A stretch of 64,000 bases of DNA from an uncultured Paracoccaceae bacterium (GCA_947495795.1 CANMAI010000002.1:186001-250000), one strand, 5' to 3'; counted from the first letter of the stretch, positions 46,211 to 55,976 are shown. Notes: generated by a model from the letters alone, not told the origin. Translations and numbers: made by a program.

Positions 46211-46912
46211 ATGATTGACTTTCTGACGACAGAAGGCCTCGTGCCTTTCTCCACAGCATTGGGCATTGTTCTTGGACTTTTGATTCTTGAACTTGTTGCC
46301 GCTCTCTCGGGCTTTTCCTTTATCAGTTCTGAGGCGGACGGGCCTGATATTGATTTGGATGCAGATTTTGATTTGGATGGCCCTGATTTAGACTTCGATG
46401 GCCCGGATCTGGATGTTGATATCGATACTGATGCGGCACCGGGTATTTCGGGCGGGGGACTTCTTGGCTGGCTGGGCATCGGCAAAGTGCCGGTGGCGAT
46501 TTGGGTGGCTTCGGCGCTTACCGGCTTCGGCGTATCCGGCGTGCTTTTGCAATCCATGATCCAGTGGATAACAGGGCTTACCTTGCCAAGTGCGCTCGCC
46601 GTCCCTCTGGCAATTGCGCCTGCGGTCTTTTTTGCGAAAGTGCTGAGTGTTCAGCTTGCCCGGATTGTGCCGAAAACAGAAAGTTCAGCTCTTAATGCCC
46701 GCAATCTGGCGGGTGCGCATGGTGTCATCAGTCAGGGCACTGCCCGACGCGGATCCCCTGCTGAGGTTCGGGTGAAGGATCGGCATGGCAATACGCATTA
46801 TCTTCGACTGGAGCCTTACGAGGATGAAGCTGAGTTGGTGAAGGGGGCAGAAGTCTATGTCACAAGAATGGCGGATGGCGCGCTTAGACTGATGGAAACG
46901 ACGACGGACTGA
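46211..46912 (+). CDS. YqiJ/NfeD-like membrane protein with OB fold
   Basis: Protein of 233 residues. One N-terminal helix, then an extreme acidic segment (about 42-76) built from repeats of D-G-P-D and D-x-D, then two further helices (VPVAIWVASALTGFGVSGVLL and LAVPLAIAPAVFFAKVLSVQLA), and a C-terminal OB-fold (LAGAHGVISQGTARRGSPAEVRVKDRHG). This matches YqiJ-type NfeD partners of flotillins; the following gene is a flotillin. The acidic segment may bind divalent metal or keep the domain away from membrane. AGGA is upstream. Confidence 0.85.
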   Translation: MIDFLTTEGLVPFSTALGIVLGLLILELVAALSGFSFISSEADGPDIDLDADFDLDGPDLDFDGPDLDVDIDTDAAPGISGGGLLGWLGIGKVPVAIWVASALTGFGVSGVLLQSMIQWITGLTLPSALAVPLAIAPAVFFAKVLSVQLARIVPKTESSALNARNLAGAHGVISQGTARRGSPAEVRVKDRHGNTHYLRLEPYEDEAELVKGAEVYVTRMADGALRLMETTTD

Positions 46913-46987
46913 GCCTTGCCAGTTGGCTGGGTGCGAGGCGGTGCATTCGCACCGGACGCATGAATTGTGTAACTTATGGAGGATTAT

Positions 46988-48664
46988 ATGGAGAGCATTC
47001 TAATCACAGTGGGCGCGGTGATCGCGCTGATCGTATTTATCGGCTTCGTGATGGCGAGGCTTTATCGGCGCGCTACACGAGAGGTGAGCCTCGTGAAAAC
47101 AGGCTCTGGCGGCAAGAAGGTGATTATGGACGGTGGGACGATTGCCATTCCACTGTTGCACGAAATATCCTTTGTGAACATGAAAACCCTGCGCCTGGAA
47201 GTGATGCGCAACGGCGAGGCTGCATTGATCACCCAGGACCGAATGCGCGTGGACGTGGCAGTGGAGTTCTATGTCTCTGTGAACGCGACTGTCGATGGGA
47301 TCGCCCGGGCCGCACAGACGCTGGGTGATAAGACCTTCGATGTGGGCCTCTTGCGGGAGATGATCGAAGGTAAGCTGATCGATGGCCTGCGTGCCGTTGC
47401 AGCGCGGATGAGCATGGATGATCTTCACGAGAACCGCTCCGACTTTGTGCAGCAGGTGCAGAATGCCGTTTCCGAGGATTTGCTGAAAAACGGCCTGGAA
47501 TTGGAGTCTGTTTCGCTGACGGCTCTGGATCAGACGCCCTTTGAGCATCTTGATGAAAACAACGCCTTCAACGCGGTTGGTATGCGGAAGCTTGCCGAGG
47601 TGATCGCGAAATCGAAGAAGGAGCGTGCGGAGATTGACGCGGATGCAGAGGTTTCGGTTGCGCGCTCGGCGATGGAAGCCGAGAAGCTGAAATATCAGAT
47701 TCAGCAGGAGGAAGAGGGTGCCCTGATCGCACAGATCCAGGAGATCGAGACGATGAAGGCTGCTCAGGATGCTGAGATTGCCTCCCGTCGTGAAGGTGGA
47801 GAGCAACTCAAGGAACAGGCGCGGATTGCGAAAGAGCAGCAGATCCGGGCCTCCGAGATTGCGCGCGAGCGGGCTATCCGTGAGGCGGAGATCACCAAGG
47901 AGCGGGAACTTGAGGTTGCCGATCAGGAGCGCCAGATCATCATTGCCACCAAATCCGAGGAGGAGAGCCGGGCGCGGGCCTCCGCAGACTCTGCTCGGGC
48001 TGAGGCGACCAAGGCGGCAGAGGCCATTGAGACCGCACGGGCACTTGCGATTGCAGAACGTGAGAAGGAAGCCGCATTGATTGAAGCAGCACGTGAAGCC
48101 GAACGCTCCGCCGTGCAGGTTCGTGTGCATGCCGAAGCCGAGCGTGCAGCAGCCGAAGACCGGGCCGAAGCACGACGCGAGGAAGCTCGGGCGGAGGCCG
48201 ATGCCGTGACGATCAAGGCGGAGGCAAAGAAGCTTGATCTTCTTGCGGAAGCAGAAGGTAAGGAGGCGCTGGTTGCAGCGGAGAACGCTATCTCTGAGCG
48301 CATTGCCGAGCTTAAAGTGGATCTGGCGCGGCTGGAGGCAATGCCGAAGATCGTTGCCGAAATGGTCAAGCCTGCAGAGAAGATCGACAGCATCAAAATC
48401 CATCATCTTGGCGGACTGAACGGCAATGTTGCCGGTGGCTTTGGAGGGGGCGACGCCGGTAAGGCGCCAATCAATCAGGCCGTAGATTCAATCATGGGCA
48501 TGGCGGTGCAGATGCCGGCTCTGAAAAAGCTCGGTGAAGAACTTGGGATGAGTTTTGAGGATGGGATCGCCGGCGTCGTGGACGCAGTCAGTCAGGCACC
48601 TGATAAAGCTGCGAATGATACGGCTGAGATCGAGGGTGAGCTATCCAAGCCAGCAGCCGAGTAA
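46988..48664 (+). CDS. flotillin family protein (YqiK-like)
   Basis: Membrane scaffolding protein of 558 residues. An N-terminal hydrophobic hairpin or helix (ILITVGAVIALIVFIGFVMA) is followed by a PHB/SPFH domain (about 30-190) with MKTLRLEV and TQDRMRVDVAVEFYVSV, then a long Ala/Glu/Arg coiled coil (about 195-420) with repeated EAxRExE patterns and a flotillin C-terminus. Flotillins form lipid-associated assemblies in the inner membrane. GGAGG six bases before the ATG decides the start; an ATG four codons upstream is out of spacing. Co-transcribed with the NfeD-like gene. Confidence 0.92.
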   Translation: MESILITVGAVIALIVFIGFVMARLYRRATREVSLVKTGSGGKKVIMDGGTIAIPLLHEISFVNMKTLRLEVMRNGEAALITQDRMRVDVAVEFYVSVNATVDGIARAAQTLGDKTFDVGLLREMIEGKLIDGLRAVAARMSMDDLHENRSDFVQQVQNAVSEDLLKNGLELESVSLTALDQTPFEHLDENNAFNAVGMRKLAEVIAKSKKERAEIDADAEVSVARSAMEAEKLKYQIQQEEEGALIAQIQEIETMKAAQDAEIASRREGGEQLKEQARIAKEQQIRASEIARERAIREAEITKERELEVADQERQIIIATKSEEESRARASADSARAEATKAAEAIETARALAIAEREKEAALIEAAREAERSAVQVRVHAEAERAAAEDRAEARREEARAEADAVTIKAEAKKLDLLAEAEGKEALVAAENAISERIAELKVDLARLEAMPKIVAEMVKPAEKIDSIKIHHLGGLNGNVAGGFGGGDAGKAPINQAVDSIMGMAVQMPALKKLGEELGMSFEDGIAGVVDAVSQAPDKAANDTAEIEGELSKPAAE

Positions 48665-48682
48665 ACGCGGCATTGCAAATAG

Positions 48683-48720
48683 AAGGGGCGCAGGTCTTGA
48701 GCCTGCGCTCTTTTGCTTTT
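48683..48720 (+). terminator. rho-independent terminator after flotillin gene
   Basis: Stem gcgcagg/cctgcgc (48688-48694 and 48702-48708), extended by G-T and G-C pairs, followed by TTTTGCTTTT. Confidence 0.8.
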
Positions 48721-48754
48721 AGGGGATCAGACGACCTGAAGGAGAATGTAATCC

Positions 48755-49441
48755 ATGCCAGCACCCTGCTTTGATCCGGCTCGTACGCCAAAGATTGCGC
48801 CCTCGATCCTTTCGGCTGACTTTGCGATGCTGGGCGAAGAGATTGCCCGTGTGGAGCGGCAGGGCGCGGATTGGATCCACGTTGATCCAATGGACGGACA
48901 TTTTGTGCCTAATCTGACGATTGGGCCAAACGTCGTTGCGGCGATCCGTCCGCATGTGAAGACAGTAGTGGATGTGCACCTCATGATCTCCCCCGCAGAT
49001 ACGTACTTGGAGGCTTTTGCGAAAGCGGGTTCGGATATTCTGACTGTTCACGCCGAGGCGGGGCCGCATCTTGATCGCTCTCTTCAGGCGGTGCGAAATC
49101 TTGGGTGCAAGGCAGGCGTCGCGCTCAATATTACAACGCCACTGAGCGTAATCGAGTATTGCCTCGACAAAATTGATCTGATCCTCGTGATGACGATTAA
49201 CCCAGGCTTTGGCGGGCAGAGGTTCACGCATTCTGTGGTTGAGAAGGTCGCTGCTGCCCGAAAACTGATTGGCGAGCGCCCGATTTGGTTGGAGGTAGAT
49301 GGTGGAGTAACACCGGAGACGGCACCACTTTGCACCGATGCCGGTGCCGATGTTCTGGTGGCGGGATCAGCGGTATTCAAAGGGGGTACGGAAGCCGCAT
49401 ATCGTGAAAATATTGCGGCGATCCGAGCATCATTTTCCTAG
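48755..49441 (+). CDS. rpe: ribulose-phosphate 3-epimerase
   Basis: TIM-barrel enzyme of 228 residues interconverting ribulose-5-phosphate and xylulose-5-phosphate in the pentose phosphate and Calvin pathways. Metal and catalytic residues are in [29 protein letters not shown] and EVDGGVTPE; the phosphate-binding VAGSAVFKG is at the C-terminus. GGAGAATGTAATCC precedes ATG. Its stop overlaps the azoR stop on the other strand by four bases. Confidence 0.95.
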   Translation: MPAPCFDPARTPKIAPSILSADFAMLGEEIARVERQGADWIHVDPMDGHFVPNLTIGPNVVAAIRPHVKTVVDVHLMISPADTYLEAFAKAGSDILTVHAEAGPHLDRSLQAVRNLGCKAGVALNITTPLSVIEYCLDKIDLILVMTINPGFGGQRFTHSVVEKVAAARKLIGERPIWLEVDGGVTPETAPLCTDAGADVLVAGSAVFKGGTEAAYRENIAAIRASFS

Positions 49442-50022
49442 GCCGCAAGAGCGTGAATTCCTCCTTCGGCGCGCGATTTGGCTGCCGCTGGATCCACCAT
49501 CTGCTGATCGGCGGCAATGATAGTGACGTCATTTATGCCGAGAAAGCCGAGAGCGTGCCTGAGATAAGGGGTGGCGAAATCAACAGCGCTATCCACAGAT
49601 GTGCCACCCGATGCGGTAACGATGATTGCGCGCTTACCCTTCAGAAGGCCAACCGGACCATTTTCCGAGTATTTGAAAGTCACGCGTGCGCGTGCCACCA
49701 AATCGATCCATGCCTTTAGGGCTCCCGGTACACCGAAGTTATAGATTGGTGCTCCGATGACGATTATGTCGGCGGACTTGAGCTCGGCGATCAGTCTGTC
49801 CGAAGTCGCCAGACGGGCCTTTTGCGCTTCCGTCCGATCAGCCTCTGCGATGAAGTTCGCCGCAATCCATTCCTCGTCAATCAGCTCAATCCCATCAGCA
49901 AGATCCCGTTCGGTTACTGTGGTGTTCTGGTCTGAGAGTTTGCTGACAACGCTTTCAGACAGTTTGCGGGTGGTTGAATTGGCGCGCCGCATGCTGGCGC
50001 TGATCAGAAGAATATGTGACAT
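49438..50022 (-). CDS. azoR: FMN-dependent NADH:azo/quinone reductase
   Basis: Flavodoxin-like oxidoreductase of 194 residues. FMN phosphate-binding is [13 protein letters not shown], and the FMN ring loop is [23 protein letters not shown], followed by TASGG. AzoR-type enzymes reduce quinones and azo compounds with NADH in the cytoplasm. GAGGGAGCC precedes the chosen ATG; a frame extending to 50058 has no ribosome-binding site. Convergent with rpe. Confidence 0.92.
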   Translation of the reverse strand: MSHILLISASMRRANSTTRKLSESVVSKLSDQNTTVTERDLADGIELIDEEWIAANFIAEADRTEAQKARLATSDRLIAELKSADIIVIGAPIYNFGVPGALKAWIDLVARARVTFKYSENGPVGLLKGKRAIIVTASGGTSVDSAVDFATPYLRHALGFLGINDVTIIAADQQMVDPAAAKSRAEGGIHALAA

Positions 50023-50119
50023 GGCTCCCTCGCACTTTTTGCTGTGATACGAGGACACTTACTGTTCCCATAACTCAGATAAAGAGCGATAGTGGAAAGG
50101 AATTGTTTCCTGTTTGATC

Positions 50120-50668
50120 TTAGCGAATGAGCCGGGAATACTTTGCTCCTTCAAGGCTTGCGCCAACGATGAGGCCCCTCTGTCCGTAGACAATGGATAC
50201 GACCGGACGGCTTACCGTGTTGCTGGACGCTCCTATGGAAGCACCATCTTCGAGGATTGCCACCTCCGCGTCCACTCCGATTTCCCAACCGTCGGTTACG
50301 CGGAATGCACGCAAAGATTCCTGTGTGAGAAAGAAGAGCGCCTGGCTGAAGCTTTGGGCGCCGATTTGGAAGCCAAAGGCTGCGGCTGTCATGGACATAT
50401 AGTCCACCGTGGCATCGCCTACCTGCAATGCACCCTCGCCGTAGGCACCGGACAGAACGAAACCACCTTCCACTATATTCGGGATGATTAGCACACCGGC
50501 CGCTTGCTCTGCCAGGCGCTGGGACCAAGGAACTGTTCTGAAGAGAAGCTCGCGGGAGGCTGCTACGTCCCGATCAATCATCGCGCCGGTCTGCACATTT
50601 CCTATGGAACATGCGGAAAGCGTTGCTGTACTCGCGCCAATAAAGCCGCGTCTTGTCCAGTTGGTCAT
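50120..50668 (-). CDS. Ysc84/SYLF-domain lipoprotein with Tat-type signal
   Basis: Protein of 182 residues. The signal peptide has the twin-arginine motif TRRGFIG, a short hydrophobic run and a lipobox ending TLSAC, so it is probably exported by Tat and lipidated. The mature part is a SYLF domain (Ysc84 actin-binding family name), seen in GVLIIPNIVEGGFVLSGAYGEGAL and SQALFFLTQESLRAF. Bacterial SYLF proteins are proposed to bind lipid; no firm function. GGAGCAGTCC precedes ATG. The long frame upstream to 50821 lacks signal features. Confidence 0.85.
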   Translation of the reverse strand: MTNWTRRGFIGASTATLSACSIGNVQTGAMIDRDVAASRELLFRTVPWSQRLAEQAAGVLIIPNIVEGGFVLSGAYGEGALQVGDATVDYMSMTAAAFGFQIGAQSFSQALFFLTQESLRAFRVTDGWEIGVDAEVAILEDGASIGASSNTVSRPVVSIVYGQRGLIVGASLEGAKYSRLIR

Positions 50669-50863
50669 GGACTGCTCCTGTTTTACTGCCTCGCGTTTCG
50701 GTCTGATGCCGAAACTTACGAAATTAGATATCATAGGCTGTGCTGCTTTGCCAGCGAAGGCTGCTGAGGGGCTTCTAGAGGCGTTTCGTTGCCAGCAATT
50801 ATGTGCTGTGAACTGGAACAAGCTTCTGGTGGTTTTGCTGCGCTTCTGACTGAAAGAGTGAGT

Positions 50864-51859
50864 TTAGCGCATAAGTCGGGCAATGGCGGGAGCGAAATAC
50901 GTCAGGATCCCATCACAGCCGGCCCGTTTGAACGCCATGAGACTCTCGAACATGATCTTTTCTCCATCAACCCATCCACGCTCCGCCGCACCTGCGATCA
51001 TCGCATATTCACCGGAGACCTGATAGGCATAGGTAGGCACACCAAACTGATCCTTCACGCGGCGACAGATGTCCAAATAGGGCATACCTGGCTTGACCAT
51101 CACCATGTCTGCCCCCTCTGCAAGATCCAGAGCAACCTCGCGGAGCGCCTCATCAGCATTGGCCGGGTTCATCTGATAGGTCTTCTTGCCGCCCTTCAGT
51201 GCACCAGAGGCGCCTACCGCATCCCGAAAAGGGCCATAAAAGGCGGATGCGTACTTGGCCGCGTAGCTTAGGATCATTGTATTTTGAAAACCGTTTTCCT
51301 CCAGAATCACCCGTATTGAGGCTATGCGACCATCCATCATATCGGATGGACCGAGGATATCCGCCCCAGCTTCCGCCTGCGCGAGGGATTGCTTGTTCAG
51401 GGCTTCCAGCGTTTCGTCATTGAGAATGATGCCATCGCGGACAATGCCATCGTGGCCGTCGGAATTGTAGGGGTCGAGCGCGACATCAAGCATCACCCCC
51501 ACTGAGGGTACGGCAGATTTGATCGCGCGGGTCGCGCGATTGACGAGATTGTCGGGGTTCCATGCTTCCTCTGCGCTCGGTGTTTTTACGGATGGATCAG
51601 TATAGGGGAAAAGAGCAATGCAAGGGATACCGAGATCCGCTGCCTCACGGGCAGCATCGATGGCAAGGTCGACGCTCAGACGTTCAACTCCGGGCATGGA
51701 GGCTATCGGTTGGCGCGCCTTTTCTCCATCGCAAACAAAAATAGGCCATATCAGATCTGCGCTGGTGAGTGTGTTTTCCTGCACGAGATCGCGAATCCAC
51801 GGCGCCCTGCGTGTGCGCCGCATCCTTGTTGAGGGAAAAGGAGCAGTGGTCGGTATCAT
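50864..51859 (-). CDS. hemB: delta-aminolevulinic acid dehydratase (porphobilinogen synthase)
   Basis: TIM-barrel enzyme of 331 residues condensing two 5-aminolevulinates to porphobilinogen. The Schiff-base lysines are in SYAAKYASAFYGPFR and MVKPGMPYLD. The metal loop reads DVALDPYNSDGHDG, lacking the three zinc-binding Cys of the animal/E. coli type, so it is of the aspartate-rich, magnesium-dependent kind. The start is at an ATG with GAGG eight bases upstream; Met codons further up are possible. Heme from this pathway feeds the catalase. Confidence 0.94.
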   Translation of the reverse strand: MIPTTAPFPSTRMRRTRRAPWIRDLVQENTLTSADLIWPIFVCDGEKARQPIASMPGVERLSVDLAIDAAREAADLGIPCIALFPYTDPSVKTPSAEEAWNPDNLVNRATRAIKSAVPSVGVMLDVALDPYNSDGHDGIVRDGIILNDETLEALNKQSLAQAEAGADILGPSDMMDGRIASIRVILEENGFQNTMILSYAAKYASAFYGPFRDAVGASGALKGGKKTYQMNPANADEALREVALDLAEGADMVMVKPGMPYLDICRRVKDQFGVPTYAYQVSGEYAMIAGAAERGWVDGEKIMFESLMAFKRAGCDGILTYFAPAIARLMR

Positions 51860-51987
51860 TCTCACAGCCTCGCCAATTGTCCGCATCATCTGACACGGGC
51901 TCTTGGTTGATCTCAAGTCAATATCGTCTTTGGCATTGAATTCACGGGAGAATCGGATACCTCACTTCCAGCGATTGGAGAGTTTCG

Positions 51988-52515
51988 TTGGACGGCTTGA
52001 GAGAAATTATGAACCTGGAGAGTCTCTGGACACTCTGGTTTTGGATAATGCACGTGATTGCCTGGTCAATGACGAGTCACTTCGTGCTTGGAGTGCCTTT
52101 TGATGCGGTTTTGCAGGCCAACCGCGAGAAGGAAGAAGGCGGGCCCTGGGCGCATCATGCAGATGCGATGTTGCGGGCCAGCGTTTTTCGGATTGTCACA
52201 TATTTCAAGCGGCTAGGCACCGTATTGGTGGGCGTCTGGTCGTTCGTGATCGGTTCGCTGCTTACCTGCGCGATCCTCTTTTCCAACGAATTCTGTATCG
52301 CAGCGCTTACATTGCTTATACCGCTAACCGCCATTTATGGCATCTCCGTCCGCTGGGCTCTTTGGATAGATCAGAGCGACTTTGATCCGGCGGAGTTACG
52401 CAAGGTCGTTCGGCGATTACGCTTCTGGATCCAGTTGTTTGGCGTTTTTGGCGTGATGTCGGCTGGAGCAAACGCCGTCTATTACTGGATTCAGACCCAC
52501 GTACCGGTAGGGTGA
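51988..52515 (+). CDS. small membrane protein of the group annotated as 'component of SufBCD complex'
   Basis: Membrane protein of 175 residues with three or four helices: LWTLWFWIMHVIAWSMTSHFVLGVPFD, VLVGVWSFVIGSLLTCAILF, ALTLLIPLTAIYGISVRWALW and WIQLFGVFGVMSAGANAVYY. In Rhodobacterales I recall proteins of this pattern labelled component of SufBCD complex, a name without support I can see here. Its TTG start has GGAGAG upstream; an ATG seven codons later is the alternative. The stop overlaps a possible GTG of mfd, so the two are likely co-transcribed. Confidence 0.65.
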   Translation: MDGLREIMNLESLWTLWFWIMHVIAWSMTSHFVLGVPFDAVLQANREKEEGGPWAHHADAMLRASVFRIVTYFKRLGTVLVGVWSFVIGSLLTCAILFSNEFCIAALTLLIPLTAIYGISVRWALWIDQSDFDPAELRKVVRRLRFWIQLFGVFGVMSAGANAVYYWIQTHVPVG

Positions 52516-52520
52516 ACGCG

Positions 52521-55500
52521 ATGAACAGCAGCGGGCGAGTTCTGCGCGTCGGGGGGGCTCCCGAGGGGTTTGATGCCAAACTTGTGGTGGATCTGGTTGG
52601 TGAGACGGCCGGGCCTGTCGTGCATGTGGCGCGGGACGATGCTCGTATGGCTGCGATGCGTGCTGCATTGCGGTTCTTCGGCCCAAACGTGCCGGTGCTT
52701 GATTTCCCGGCATGGGATTGTCTTCCCTATGATAGGATCTCTCCTGCCGCCGACATTGCATCCCGCCGCATGGCGACGCTTGCGGCATTGGCAGATGGTT
52801 TTGCCCAGCCTGCAGTTATTCTTACAACACTGAACGCTGTGGTTCAGCGCGTACCCGCGCAGGCAACGGTTGCGGCTGCGAGCTTCACTGCGATTGTTGG
52901 CAAGCAACTGGACGAGGCGGCGCTGCGGGCCTTTCTGGTGCGTATGGGGTTCTCTCAGGCTCCGACAGTGACCGAGCCCGGCGATTTTGCCGTTCGCGGC
53001 GGGTTGATCGATATTTATCCGCCGGGAGAGTTGGGGCCCGTGCGGCTGGATATGTTTGGCGACGTGCTGGACGGGGCACGGCGCTTTGATGCGGCAACCC
53101 AGCGCACGATTGAAAAGATCGGCCGAGTGGAGTTGGCACCCGTTTCAGAAGTGATCCTCGATGATGAAGCGATCCAGCGGTTTCGCCGGACCTACCGACA
53201 TACATTCGGCGCAGCCGGTACAGATGACGCGCTCTACGAAGCCGTCAGCGCTGGCCGCAAGTATCAGGGGCTGGAGCACTGGTTGCCGTTCTTCCATGAG
53301 CGCCTTGAAGATGTGTTCAGCTATTTGCCGGGCGCACCTCTGGTGCTTGACGATCAACTTGAACCTGCGCGGGCGGCGCGTTGGCTCTCAATCAAAGATC
53401 AGTATGAGGCGCGAGTGGAGGCTTTGAATGCCAAAGCCCGCATGGACAGTGTGTACAAGCCCGTGCCACCGGAAGAGCTCTACCTCAATGATCCTGCCTG
53501 GGAGCAGGCGCTTGGGGGCCGGGATGTGCGTAAGCTTTCGCCCTTGCCACAACCTTCCGGCCCAAATGTGGTCGATGCTGGTGCGCGGATTGGGCGAAAT
53601 TTTGCGCCGGAACGCCAACAGGAAGACGTCAGCCTTTTTGGGGCCTTGGCGGATCATATCAAGGAACGGCGCAAGTCCGGGAATGTTCTCGTGGCCAGTT
53701 ACTCCGATGGCGCGAGGGAGCGACTTGCGGGGATGCTGGAGGAAAACGCGGTTGGCGATGTGTCGGTCGCTGGCAACGCCGGGGATGTTGATGGCAAGTG
53801 CCGATTGTATCTGGCGACCTGGGGCCTTGAGGCGGGTTTCGAAGCGCCGGGGCTGACGGTGATTTCCGAGCAGGACATTCTAGGGGATCGTCTGATACGT
53901 GCGCCAAAGCGGCGAAGGCGCGCCGAAAATTTTCTCCAGGAGGCAACCAGCCTGAGCCCGGGCGATCTGATCGTGCATATCGAGCATGGGGTTGGGCGCT
54001 ACAACGGGCTGGAGACCATTACGGCGGCAGGTGCGCCGCATGAATGTATAGCGCTGGAATATGCCGGCGGCGACAGGCTGTTCCTGCCGGTGGAGAACAT
54101 CGAACTCCTCAGCCGATACGGCCATGAAGAGGGATTGCTGGACAGGCTTGGTGGCGGAGCATGGCAGGCCAAGAAATCCAAACTGAAAGAGCGCATCCGC
54201 GATATGGCGGACAAGCTAATCCGGATTGCAGCAGAGAGGGCTTTGCGAACGGCACCGAGATTTCTGCCGGACCAGCAATGGGATGCATTCTCCGCGCGCT
54301 TTCCTTACACCGAGACGGATGATCAGCTGAATGCGATTGAGGATGTATTGGGTGATATGGCCTCCGGCCGCCCGATGGACCGGCTGATTTGCGGTGATGT
54401 CGGCTTCGGGAAAACTGAAGTTGCGCTTCGCGCAGCCTTCGTTGCGGCGATGAGTGGTGCCCAGGTTGCGATTATCGCGCCCACCACCTTGCTGGCGCGT
54501 CAGCATTTCAAGGCTTTTGAAGAACGGTTCCGCGGCTTGCCGGTAAAGGTTCGCCAGCTTTCTAGGTTTGTCAGCGCGAAAGACGCGGCCCAAACTCGAG
54601 ACGGATTGGCAGAGGGAACGGTGGAGATCGTGGTGGGCACCCACGCGCTTTTGGCCAAAGGGATCAAGTTCAAGGATCTCGGGCTTCTGGTGATTGACGA
54701 GGAACAGAAGTTTGGCGTTGTTCATAAAGAACGGCTCAAACAACTGCGGGCGGAAGTGCATGTGATTACCCTCACGGCAACACCTATACCGCGCACGCTT
54801 CAACTGGCTCTGAGTGGCGTGCGAGAGCTGAGCCTGATCGCGACGCCACCGGTGGACCGGCTTGCCATCCGCACATATGTGAGCCCGTTTGATTCAATAA
54901 CGATCCGGGAAGCACTGCTGCGCGAGCACTACCGGGGAGGCCAATCCTTTTTCGTTGTGCCCCGGATCTCCGACATGGCCGAGATGGAGGAGTTTCTCCG
55001 CGAACAAGTGCCTGAGGTGACTGTGATGACAGCACACGGGCAGATGGCAGCCGGTGAGTTGGATGACAGGATGAACGCGTTCTACGACGGACAATTTGAT
55101 GTGTTGCTGGCAACGACGATTGTGGAATCCGGCCTGGATATTCCGGCTGCAAACACCCTGATCGTGCATCGGGCAGATATGTTCGGGCTGGCACAACTCT
55201 ACCAGATCCGGGGCAGGGTGGGCCGATCCAAGCTGAGGGCGTACGCATATTTCACGACAAAGCCTCGGCAAAAGCTTACAGCCACAGCCGAGCGGCGCCT
55301 CCGTGTGCTTGGTTCACTTGATGCACTGGGGGCGGGCTTTACTCTGGCCAGCCAGGATCTCGATATCCGCGGGGCTGGCAACCTGTTGGGCGACGAACAA
55401 TCCGGACATGTTCGCGAGGTTGGCTACGAACTTTACCAGGACATGCTGGAAGAGGCGATTGCAAAGATGAAGGCGGGCGAACTGGAAGGGTTGAGCGAGG

Positions 55501-55973
55501 CTGATGAGACATGGGCACCCTCGATCAATCTTGGGGTGCCGGTATTGATCCCCGAGAAATTCGTGCCCGATCTCGATGTTCGTCTGGGCCTTTACCGGCG
55601 GCTTTCCGGGCTTTCTACCAAAGTGGAACTGGAGGGATTTGCAGCCGAACTGATCGATCGCTTCGGCAAATTGCCCAAAGAAGTGACGATGCTGATGAAT
55701 ATCGTACGCATAAAGACCAAGTGCAAAGAGGCTGGAATTGCCAAACTGGATGGTGGCCCTAAAGGTGCGACAATCCAGTTCCATAACGATAAATTCGCAA
55801 ATCCGGCAGGGCTCGTGGAGTTCATTCAGGCCGAGCGCGGTCTTGCAAAGGTGAAAGACAACAAGATTGTTGTTCGGCGGGATTGGAGCGTAGGCGCTGA
55901 CAAGGTGAAGGGCGCGTTTTCAATCGCGCAGGATCTTGCGAAACTCGCGAAGGCAAAATTGGTGAAAGCCTGA
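52521..55973 (+). CDS. mfd: transcription-repair coupling factor
   Basis: Mfd, 1150 residues, an ATP-driven translocase that removes stalled RNA polymerase and recruits UvrA. The N-terminal UvrB-homology region (RVGGAPEGFDAKLVV, then AWDCLPYD) precedes the polymerase-interacting domain (LSPGDLIVHIEHGVGRYNGLE). Helicase motifs are GDVGFGKTEVA (about 625-635), LVIDEEQKFGV and TATPIPRTLQ; the C-terminal TRCF domain follows (LGVPVLIPEKFVPDLDVRLGLYRRL). ATG was preferred because AGGG lies eight bases before it; a GTG three codons earlier overlaps the preceding gene. Confidence 0.96.
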   Translation: MNSSGRVLRVGGAPEGFDAKLVVDLVGETAGPVVHVARDDARMAAMRAALRFFGPNVPVLDFPAWDCLPYDRISPAADIASRRMATLAALADGFAQPAVILTTLNAVVQRVPAQATVAAASFTAIVGKQLDEAALRAFLVRMGFSQAPTVTEPGDFAVRGGLIDIYPPGELGPVRLDMFGDVLDGARRFDAATQRTIEKIGRVELAPVSEVILDDEAIQRFRRTYRHTFGAAGTDDALYEAVSAGRKYQGLEHWLPFFHERLEDVFSYLPGAPLVLDDQLEPARAARWLSIKDQYEARVEALNAKARMDSVYKPVPPEELYLNDPAWEQALGGRDVRKLSPLPQPSGPNVVDAGARIGRNFAPERQQEDVSLFGALADHIKERRKSGNVLVASYSDGARERLAGMLEENAVGDVSVAGNAGDVDGKCRLYLATWGLEAGFEAPGLTVISEQDILGDRLIRAPKRRRRAENFLQEATSLSPGDLIVHIEHGVGRYNGLETITAAGAPHECIALEYAGGDRLFLPVENIELLSRYGHEEGLLDRLGGGAWQAKKSKLKERIRDMADKLIRIAAERALRTAPRFLPDQQWDAFSARFPYTETDDQLNAIEDVLGDMASGRPMDRLICGDVGFGKTEVALRAAFVAAMSGAQVAIIAPTTLLARQHFKAFEERFRGLPVKVRQLSRFVSAKDAAQTRDGLAEGTVEIVVGTHALLAKGIKFKDLGLLVIDEEQKFGVVHKERLKQLRAEVHVITLTATPIPRTLQLALSGVRELSLIATPPVDRLAIRTYVSPFDSITIREALLREHYRGGQSFFVVPRISDMAEMEEFLREQVPEVTVMTAHGQMAAGELDDRMNAFYDGQFDVLLATTIVESGLDIPAANTLIVHRADMFGLAQLYQIRGRVGRSKLRAYAYFTTKPRQKLTATAERRLRVLGSLDALGAGFTLASQDLDIRGAGNLLGDEQSGHVREVGYELYQDMLEEAIAKMKAGELEGLSEADETWAPSINLGVPVLIPEKFVPDLDVRLGLYRRLSGLSTKVELEGFAAELIDRFGKLPKEVTMLMNIVRIKTKCKEAGIAKLDGGPKGATIQFHNDKFANPAGLVEFIQAERGLAKVKDNKIVVRRDWSVGADKVKGAFSIAQDLAKLAKAKLVKA

Positions 55974-55976
55974 AAA

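Noticed and set aside
47000-48406. 468-codon minus-strand frame opposite the flotillin gene
   Set aside because: Antisense shadow of the Ala/Glu/Arg-rich coiled coil; Leu/Cys/Phe/His-rich translation with no recognisable domain.
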